From the NCBI GenBank assembly GCA_030533085.1, contig JAUNJZ010000008.1, positions 1 to 64,000 on the forward strand: a DNA stretch of 64,000 nt, in the 5' to 3' direction. A model generated the notes under the pieces. That model saw only the letters and a list, made by a program, of their open reading frames with translations, was not told where the DNA came from and made no database searches. Positions 58,193 to 64,000 of this stretch are shown piece after piece. Positions within the stretch are counted from its first letter, which is position 1, and every line of letters starts with the position of its first letter. This DNA is from Synergistaceae bacterium (lineage in GTDB: Bacteria; Synergistota; Synergistia; Synergistales; Synergistaceae). The position numbers were made by a program, and so were the translations under genes.

Positions 58193-60016
58193 TTAAAGCC
58201 CTTCGCGCGCCGCCGAAAGCACAAGCCCGGTGGCGACCGCGTTTCTCGGGCCGCAGCAGCCGCGGATATTTCCGCGCCCAGCGACGACCCTGTACTGCGA
58301 GAGCGCGTCCGTAACGAGCTGAGGCGCTTCGAAGTCAAGCGCGGAGCCTCCGACAAGTACGACGAACTGTATGTCGCGCACGCTGCCGGTGGGGCTGACC
58401 TTTTCAAGGGCGCGCAGCGCGTTTGTTACGAATACCTTTTCTTTAGCCTGTCTGCGTATGAGGCGTATCTTCTCGATGGAGTGCTCTCCCTCAAGAGGCA
58501 GCATCTTGCCCTCCTTGAGAATGACGACCTTCGCGAATACATGCGGCGGCAGCGCCTCTTTGAAGAATTCCGCCGTGCCGTCCTCGTGGCGGATGTGGAA
58601 GAGGCTCTCGACTTTGGCGAGCGGATATTTTTTGATATCCTCCGCCGTCTCGAAGTTATCCAGCCCCATTTCAGACTGTATCAGCAGCGTCGTCATGTTT
58701 CCGGCGCCTGCGAGGTGGATGGAATGTATCTCCCCCTCTTTGTTGATTATCGAAGCGTCCGTAGAGCCGGCCCCCATGTCGAGTATGGCCAGCGGGCGTG
58801 AGGTCCCGGGGGTCGTCAGCGCGCCGAGTATGGCCATGTCGGCCTCTACGCCCCCTACTTTGACCGGCACGCCGATCTTTTCGGAGAATTCACGGGCTAT
58901 GGCCTCCATTTGCAGGCGGTCCGCCTTCACCATCGCGGCGATGCCGACGGCATTCTCCTGCGAAAATTCGTTCGCAAGCCCGCCGCTGACCTTCTGCGGC
59001 GTAAATGTATCTACCGCGAGCAGATCCTGTATCCTGATTTCCCGCGTGTGCTGCCCGGTAAGGTTGGACATTACGAGGCGCACCTTCTCAAGCATGCCGC
59101 CGGCGTTGGTTCCCGGCTCTCCGTGAACGTCTTCAATGACCGGAATCGAACGGACTCCCTGCATTATCTTTTCCGCGCCGTCGTCCACATCGACTCTGAC
59201 CGTCTTGCCGCCGCCGGTTATCTCGATGAAGCCGGCGGGTATGCGGCGCTCTTTCACGTCGCCCTCCGGCGTTTTTATCACGACGGCAGAGCGGTTTCCG
59301 ATAAGCGCGCGCGCTATCGGCACGACCTGCCGCGTCTCGTCGGAGGAGAGGCCGAACAGCGTGGCGATGCCGTATGGGTTCGACAGCACCTCGACGACTC
59401 CGCCGGTGGCCGCGACCTCTACCGCCGCCGGCATTCCCATCGGGACTTTGTCTATAAGTCCGACCTCGTCTACGATGGGGATCTTCTCATCGAGGCGGTT
59501 ATTTATCAGCACGCCGTCGTCGCGCTGGACGATAGCCGCGCTGACCTTTCCGCCGCGCGAACGGTAGTCGTTCAGCGCCTTCGCCGCGTTTTCAAAATCG
59601 ACCGCGGCGGGGATTACCGCTATATACGGATCCCCTGTCGCCTTCTGCGAAAGGAGCTCCTCTATACCTATGGTGACGCCCTTGCCGACGCCGACGCCGC
59701 CGGGCGTCGCAGGGTTATGTCCGATCATCGTGGATTCGGTGATGATTGTTTCGGTGATCGTCTCCATCGCGACATCCCCTATGACCGGAGCCGCCTCGTT
59801 GAGGCGTACCTCGCTCAGATCCTTTACGGAAAGCCCCGCCTCTTCCAAAGCGCAGGTCAGTGAATGAAAGACACCGTTGATATTCTGGCGCGTGCCCTTG
59901 ATGCCGGTCGTGGGGACTGTGGCGTCGGAGAGGAATATCGCCTTTCCGTCCACTATCTTTGCCAGAGCCGTCTCAGTTGTGGCGTTGCCTATGTCTATAC
60001 CTGCGACAATTTTCAT
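58193..60016 (-). CDS. pduG: diol dehydratase reactivase large subunit PduG
   Basis: A 607-residue ATPase with the actin-like fold: VAGIDIGNATTETALAKI start, GVGKGVTIGIEELLSQ, LAILDMGAGSTDASIINKEG (about residue 404) and FVVLVGGSALDFEAPQL near the end. With PduH it exchanges damaged B12 for intact adenosylcobalamin in an ATP-dependent cycle. Full length for the family. The ribosome binding site GAAAGGAG is 7 nt upstream. Confidence 0.95.
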   Translation of the reverse strand: MKIVAGIDIGNATTETALAKIVDGKAIFLSDATVPTTGIKGTRQNINGVFHSLTCALEEAGLSVKDLSEVRLNEAAPVIGDVAMETITETIITESTMIGHNPATPGGVGVGKGVTIGIEELLSQKATGDPYIAVIPAAVDFENAAKALNDYRSRGGKVSAAIVQRDDGVLINNRLDEKIPIVDEVGLIDKVPMGMPAAVEVAATGGVVEVLSNPYGIATLFGLSSDETRQVVPIARALIGNRSAVVIKTPEGDVKERRIPAGFIEITGGGKTVRVDVDDGAEKIMQGVRSIPVIEDVHGEPGTNAGGMLEKVRLVMSNLTGQHTREIRIQDLLAVDTFTPQKVSGGLANEFSQENAVGIAAMVKADRLQMEAIAREFSEKIGVPVKVGGVEADMAILGALTTPGTSRPLAILDMGAGSTDASIINKEGEIHSIHLAGAGNMTTLLIQSEMGLDNFETAEDIKKYPLAKVESLFHIRHEDGTAEFFKEALPPHVFAKVVILKEGKMLPLEGEHSIEKIRLIRRQAKEKVFVTNALRALEKVSPTGSVRDIQFVVLVGGSALDFEAPQLVTDALSQYRVVAGRGNIRGCCGPRNAVATGLVLSAAREGL

Positions 60017-60041
60017 AGGGGTCTCCTTTCAGGAACGTTTC

Positions 60042-60548
60042 TCAGTCTTTCTTGAGGCGTCCTCTTGCCTCGTACACCGCCGCGGCCTCTCTTACCAGCC
60101 CGGCCGATATTCTGGCGTCGTATTTCGTCTCAAGCTCTTCCGCTATCGCCAGAAGCTCGGCCTTTGTCGAACGGTAGGGGCGAAGCGCGTTGTATATTTC
60201 AAGCAGTCTGTCGTCGCCGACGGCGATAAGCTCGGCGGCGCGGCGCATGTTGTTCGCGAATGCCTCGCGGCCGACGGATTCGGCGACCTGAGCCTGCATT
60301 TCAAGCGTCTCGGGAGAGATACGCATATCCTCAGAGCTGATATTGCCGGAGAGTACCTCGGCTTTTGTCATCTCTGTGAATTTTTTGCCCGAGGGGCTTT
60401 TCAGTTTATCCGCTGATTTCTCGCTGAGCGGGTAATCGGCGGCGGTCATTTTACCTGTGCCGGAGGCTTTCGCGGCGGGGGTTCCCCCCTCCTTCATGGC
60501 CTCCATGACCTTTTCGACAATCAGTTTCATCATAAGTTCCTGATCCAT
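60042..60548 (-). CDS. pduE: diol dehydratase small subunit PduE
   Basis: A 168-residue small subunit. An N-terminal amphipathic helix (QELMMKLIVEKVMEAMKEG) precedes a flexible linker, then the family core (DYPLSEKSADKLKSPSGKK, SEDMRISPETLEMQAQVAES, LRPYRSTKAELLAIAEELE). With C and D it forms the heterohexameric enzyme. Start preceded by AAGGAGG. Confidence 0.94.
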   Translation of the reverse strand: MDQELMMKLIVEKVMEAMKEGGTPAAKASGTGKMTAADYPLSEKSADKLKSPSGKKFTEMTKAEVLSGNISSEDMRISPETLEMQAQVAESVGREAFANNMRRAAELIAVGDDRLLEIYNALRPYRSTKAELLAIAEELETKYDARISAGLVREAAAVYEARGRLKKD

Positions 60549-60560
60549 TATTCTGCCTCC

Positions 60561-61220
60561 TTACTTGAACGCTACAGCGACGCTCTGCGGCTTCTTGTTG
60601 TTATCGACGTGCTCCGTCTCCTTGATGTGGAGCAGGGCGGCGATAGCCTGATAGGCGGGGCGCGCCATCTGGTCGTTTCTTACCGGAACAGGGGTCGGCG
60701 CTTCGCCCTTCGCGTATTTCGCGGCGTTCTTGCCTATCTGGCGGTAGGTCGCAAGGTCGATAAGCGGCGCCTGCGAGAACAGCTCCAGATTGCTGAGCGG
60801 AGGAAGATTCTTCTGGTGAATTACCGTGGTGCCCTTCGACTGGATGCCGATGCCGATGCCGGAGCCGCTGTATTCGGCCGCGTCATGGGCGATGAAGGAT
60901 ACGTCGGAGGTGCGGTATACCTTGATTATGCGCCACTTCATTCCCTCTTCCTCGATGCCCGCCAGTATCTCGCGGAGAACCTTGTCGTGCGGGATGCCAA
61001 GGATCGTCTTTGTCTGGTATACGCCGAAGGCCGGCGCCAGACCGACGACGACTTCGTCGGAGGCCGCGCCCTTCGGGGCGGTTCCGCTCTCCGTCAGCTC
61101 AAGCTTGATGACCTCGTCCGTGATAGACGGCTTCGGGCTTTTGCCCTTTTCTTCCTGTGCCGCCATTTCGGCGATTATCTCTTCTATAAAGGAACGCAAT
61201 ACTTTTTCGTCAAAAGTCAT
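60561..61220 (-). CDS. pduD: diol dehydratase medium subunit PduD
   Basis: A 219-residue medium subunit. The N-terminus ([20 protein letters not shown]) is the amphipathic signal that recruits the dehydratase to the shell. The core carries [39 protein letters not shown] and [17 protein letters not shown], which build the B12-binding face. Twelve nt from pduE. Confidence 0.95.
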   Translation of the reverse strand: MTFDEKVLRSFIEEIIAEMAAQEEKGKSPKPSITDEVIKLELTESGTAPKGAASDEVVVGLAPAFGVYQTKTILGIPHDKVLREILAGIEEEGMKWRIIKVYRTSDVSFIAHDAAEYSGSGIGIGIQSKGTTVIHQKNLPPLSNLELFSQAPLIDLATYRQIGKNAAKYAKGEAPTPVPVRNDQMARPAYQAIAALLHIKETEHVDNNKKPQSVAVAFK

Positions 61221-61235
61221 CTCGTCTCACCTCTT

Positions 61236-62897
61236 TTATATATCTTCCGGCCTGATAGCCTGGCTGATATTTTTGATTTCATTCCAGCGCTCCTCGGAGA
61301 TCTGGTAGCCGGTCATCGGGCCGTGGTAGTCGTTAGGTTCGTTGACCGCGCTCATGACGTGGAAGTTCTCGTCAAGGATCGCTGAGGTGTGGAGATAGTC
61401 GCCAGCTACGCGCTGTTTCAGCATTCCGAATACGCCGTCCGCCACATCGGGGAATCCGGCCTTTTCGAGCGCCTTAACGAAGTCGACGCCCGTCACCTTG
61501 CGCGCCATCATCTCTTCTATGGCTTTAAGATCCTCGTTGACGTTGCGGTCAGGCATATCCTTGCTTCCGTTCGCGTATGTGGCGGCTTCGACCTCTTCGT
61601 CAGTGATGGCCGGCAGCCCCAGTTCGCGGAACACGCCCTGCAAAGCGCGCGCGGCTTTGTTGCGGATACGGATGACGTCCTCTTCCTTAACGGGCTGGAG
61701 TCCGCCGTCTATCCTCATGTCGCGCTGGATGATGTTCCAGTCGTCAAAGTCCTCCGCGTCCCAGTTCGAGCCGGCGAACATGTTGTCATAGTTCGGCGTC
61801 GCGCTGTAGCCGGAGCAGATGAAGTCCGTGCCGGAGAAGAACTGCGGGACGGAACGGGCCACGCGGCGCAGGTCGGAATGGGTGAAGGTCTGGTCGTTGG
61901 AGGAGGTGCATTCGAGGTCGAGAAGCATCGCTATGAGATTCTCCGCCGCTACCGCGCGGATACCGCCCGGCACTCCGGCAGGAACTCCGATGCAGGAGAC
62001 GGAGCCGTTCTGCGTTCCCTGAACGCCTGCGCCCTTCGTGATGGCAAGGCAGCGGGCTTCGAGGTAGAGCATCGATTTGCCTTCGGCGTAGCCCATCTGT
62101 ACCTCTGAGCCGGTGCCGGAGGTGAAGCGCATTTTGAGTCCGCGCGAAGCGTAGCAGGAGGCGAGGAATGCCTTTGAATACGGCGTGTCGTCGCCGTCCA
62201 TGAAGACAGGCTCCGTACCGTAGACGGATATCGTCTCTGCGTAGGTGGTGAAGCCGCGCATACCAAGCTGAAGCTCTGTAGCCTCCTCAAGCGCGCACTG
62301 GGTAAGCACGCCCTGACGTCCGACCTGCGCTCCGATGAGAAGCGACATGGCGTTGAATGGAGCGTATCTGGCTATACCGACAGTCGTCTCCATTTCGTCA
62401 AAGCCGCGGATACCGGCCTCGGCCGCGTCGGCAGCTATCTGTATCGGGTTGTCCTTTACGTTCGTGACATGGCACTGGTTGCTCGGCATCTTGCGGGCGC
62501 GCATCTTCGTCATAGCCATCATTATTTCAACGATGGAAAGCTTGTTGACGACGTCCACGAGCTTCGCCGGGGTCATACAAAGCGTCATATCAAGTATCTC
62601 TTTGCGGGATACGTTTATATCGACCAGCTTCCTCGCTATGTCGAGCGAGTCCATCGCCATGACGCGCTCCGCGCCGTCAAGGTTGATGGCGTGGTCGGCG
62701 ATGAAGGAGTCGAGCATATCGAACTCCGCTCTGGCTTTTCCGTCAAGCTCCGTAACGACGCCGTTTTCGATTTTAATGCTCGGCTTCGGGTCGAAGGGGC
62801 TGTTCATTGCGATCAATCCGACTTCCGGCCACTCCTGGACAAATCCGTCTTTGTTTACAGGACGCGCCGCAAGGGCTTCAAAACGTTTTGATTTCAT
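61236..62897 (-). CDS. pduC: propanediol/glycerol dehydratase large subunit PduC
   Basis: A 553-residue catalytic subunit, B12-dependent, turning 1,2-propanediol into propionaldehyde (or glycerol into 3-hydroxypropionaldehyde). Visible active-site blocks are PSNQCHVTNVKDNPIQIAAD (about residues 137-156, with the Gln and His that bind substrate), RGFDEMETTVGIARY, GYAEGKSMLYLEARC and SSNDQTFTHSDLRR (Asp-Gln pair). Motifs do not separate diol from glycerol preference. Full length for the family. The gene is close to pduB (18 nt). Confidence 0.96.
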   Translation of the reverse strand: MKSKRFEALAARPVNKDGFVQEWPEVGLIAMNSPFDPKPSIKIENGVVTELDGKARAEFDMLDSFIADHAINLDGAERVMAMDSLDIARKLVDINVSRKEILDMTLCMTPAKLVDVVNKLSIVEIMMAMTKMRARKMPSNQCHVTNVKDNPIQIAADAAEAGIRGFDEMETTVGIARYAPFNAMSLLIGAQVGRQGVLTQCALEEATELQLGMRGFTTYAETISVYGTEPVFMDGDDTPYSKAFLASCYASRGLKMRFTSGTGSEVQMGYAEGKSMLYLEARCLAITKGAGVQGTQNGSVSCIGVPAGVPGGIRAVAAENLIAMLLDLECTSSNDQTFTHSDLRRVARSVPQFFSGTDFICSGYSATPNYDNMFAGSNWDAEDFDDWNIIQRDMRIDGGLQPVKEEDVIRIRNKAARALQGVFRELGLPAITDEEVEAATYANGSKDMPDRNVNEDLKAIEEMMARKVTGVDFVKALEKAGFPDVADGVFGMLKQRVAGDYLHTSAILDENFHVMSAVNEPNDYHGPMTGYQISEERWNEIKNISQAIRPEDI

Positions 62898-62915
62898 CTG
62901 TCACCATCTCCTTCT

Positions 62916-63716
62916 TTAGATGATGTAGGGCTGGGTCGTTGATTTGAGTTCTGTCTCCGGGTCGAGCGCGGCGAGAACCTGTTTCCCGACTTCGCGAGCC
63001 GCTACGATAGCCTGCTTCACCGCGCCGGAATCGCCGCTGAAGGTGAGGATGACTTCGTTTGAGAAGCTTGTGCCGCCGTTCGCCGGTGACGAGTATCCGA
63101 CCACATCCACCGTGGCGGCCTTGACCGCGGTATCTCCGAGCAGCACGCCGATGGCGGCGGGAGCGCCGACCGTGATGCCGAACGCCTTGCCTATCGGAGC
63201 GCCGAAAGCCTTATTGAGGGCGTAGCTGGCGCGCGCCGTGTACTGGAATTCAAGATGTCCGGCCTTATTGCCGTAAACGTCGCCGAATGTGCGGTTAAGC
63301 TCTCTGAGCGCCACTTCGACGGCTCTTCTTACGTCTGAGACATCTTCCGCCCCGAAGATGATGAGCGATCCGTGACCGGCTCCGCCCTCTGTGTCGCGCG
63401 GAAGCTCTATCTTGAGAATTTCGCTGTTCGTTGCTTTGACCGCTTCGTCAGCCGCGAAGATGTGCGGGCCGGCTCCGGTACGTCCGCCGAGGATCCCTAT
63501 CGAACGGAATTTCTGATCTATTCCCATCTTTTCATGCATCTGATGATCCACATTGGCGATGACGAGTCCTATTGTGTGACCGATGGCCGTGCCGACAAAC
63601 TCTGTGAGGTTGCATCCGGCCTCGCAGCAGGAAGCCTCTTCCGGTTTGGCGGCCTCAACATTTCCGAGCTTTTTCGTAAGTTCGTCCATTATTTTGCTGA
63701 CCAGTTCGTCTTTCAT
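62916..63716 (-). CDS. pduB: BMC-T shell protein PduB
   Basis: A 266-residue tandem-BMC trimer protein. After an N-terminal helix (KDELVSKIMDELTKKLGN) and a Cys-rich piece (CCEAGCN), two BMC domains follow (GLVIANVDHQMHEKMGIDQK; GRTGAGPHIFAADEAVKATN; GAPAAIGVLLGDTAVKAATV). The ATG at 63716 follows GGAGGT by about 10 nt; a longer start 18 nt upstream has no clear site. PduB pores are thought to be gated. The N-terminal Cys triplet is not a standard enteric feature. Confidence 0.92.
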   Translation of the reverse strand: MKDELVSKIMDELTKKLGNVEAAKPEEASCCEAGCNLTEFVGTAIGHTIGLVIANVDHQMHEKMGIDQKFRSIGILGGRTGAGPHIFAADEAVKATNSEILKIELPRDTEGGAGHGSLIIFGAEDVSDVRRAVEVALRELNRTFGDVYGNKAGHLEFQYTARASYALNKAFGAPIGKAFGITVGAPAAIGVLLGDTAVKAATVDVVGYSSPANGGTSFSNEVILTFSGDSGAVKQAIVAAREVGKQVLAALDPETELKSTTQPYII

Positions 63717-63768
63717 TTTCTTGTCTACCTCCATTGTCTTCTTTTAATTGATCCGGTATAACGCGCGA

Positions 63769-64000
63769 TTATTCCTGAGAGGGAAGAATCTTTTCCACAT
63801 CTGTGTGAGGACGCGGAATGACATGCTGGGATACGATCTCTCCGACCTTCTCCGCCGCGCATGCGCCCGCGTCAACCGCGGCTTTCACCGCGCCGACATC
63901 GCCTCTTACCATAACCGTGACAAGACCAGACCCGATCTTCTCGTAGCCGACCAACGAAACATTCGCGGACTTCACCATCGCGTCCGCGGCTTCGATAGCG
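63769..64000 (-). CDS. pduA: BMC hexamer shell protein PduA (5' end beyond the window)
   Basis: Partial; only the last 76 residues are inside the window ([20 protein letters not shown] to the stop at 63769), since the gene starts beyond 64000. It is almost identical to the pduJ product, differing mainly near the end ([10 protein letters not shown]). It is the first visible gene of the operon, so the promoter and any upstream activator gene (PocR-like) lie outside. Confidence 0.92.
   Translation of the reverse strand, partial: AIEAADAMVKSANVSLVGYEKIGSGLVTVMVRGDVGAVKAAVDAGACAAEKVGEIVSQHVIPRPHTDVEKILPSQE

Noticed and set aside
58910-59863. 317-codon plus-strand frame over pduG
   Set aside because: Antisense shadow of pduG, which is clearly the real gene.

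Overview
The window looks like a chromosomal segment of an anaerobic, amino-acid-fermenting bacterium of the Synergistota, most like Cloacibacillus. The strongest taxonomic clue is a secreted protein (33425-34024) with a Gly/Ser-Cys-Asn-rich, hydrophobic, Arg/Lys-ended tail of the Synergist-CTERM type. Supporting clues are 5-oxoproline and methylmalonyl-CoA genes, an electron-bifurcating Nfn pair, a type III glutamine synthetase and a coenzyme-B12 diol dehydratase microcompartment. The genus is inferred; no 16S or marker gene lies in the window.

Left part (1-9.6 kb) is a mosaic. It holds an Abi-type protein, a Fic protein bracketed by TTCCCTTAA/TTAAGGGAA repeats, a LysR regulator beside a flavodoxin-like reductase and a secreted Cys-type alpha/beta hydrolase, a nitrilase, and a frameshifted AGCS amino-acid symporter. 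Gene remnants are scattered here: an ATPase tail, a LysR tail and an orphan C-terminus. From 9.6 to 14.1 kb lies a methylmalonyl-CoA block: mutase large and small subunits, a crotonase, the epimerase and a carboxyltransferase. The large mutase subunit has lost its N-terminal quarter in a deletion that fused it to the tail of a divergent lysR.

14.2-25.1 kb carries two 5-oxoproline clusters in opposite orientation. Each encodes the ATP-dependent 5-oxoprolinase PxpA, PxpB and PxpC plus a DUF1445 protein of the D-glutamate cyclase type. The first also has an aminotransferase and an NRAMP-fold carrier without the metal-binding motifs, and is followed by an RraA-type aldolase gene. 25.2-46.2 kb is mostly housekeeping: a TolB-like protein, Pgi, glutaredoxin, NfnAB, a RelB/YoeB toxin-antitoxin pair, a ferritin-VIT1 fusion, a three-gene polysaccharide export set (YjbH, SLBB/Wza, Wzz), GSIII and AhpC. 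It also holds a prepilin-like gene whose 5' end has six CAGG repeats and is out of frame with its own ribosome binding site and ATG.

46.3-64.0 kb is one minus-strand operon for a Pdu-type bacterial microcompartment. Read 5' to 3' it runs pduA(partial)-B-C-D-E-G-H-K-J-L-eutJ-flavoprotein-pduN-O-P-S-permease-pduT-novel Cys protein-pduU-V-Q, with gaps of at most about 50 nt and many start/stop overlaps. It supplies the shell (A, B, J, K, N, T, U), the B12 diol/glycerol dehydratase with its reactivase, the aldehyde branches (P, L, Q) and cobalamin recycling (O, S). The most unusual member is a protein with eight C-x-Q-C knuckles joined to a glutaredoxin-like domain. It sits between the Fe-S shell protein PduT and PduU and is my best candidate for an undescribed component.
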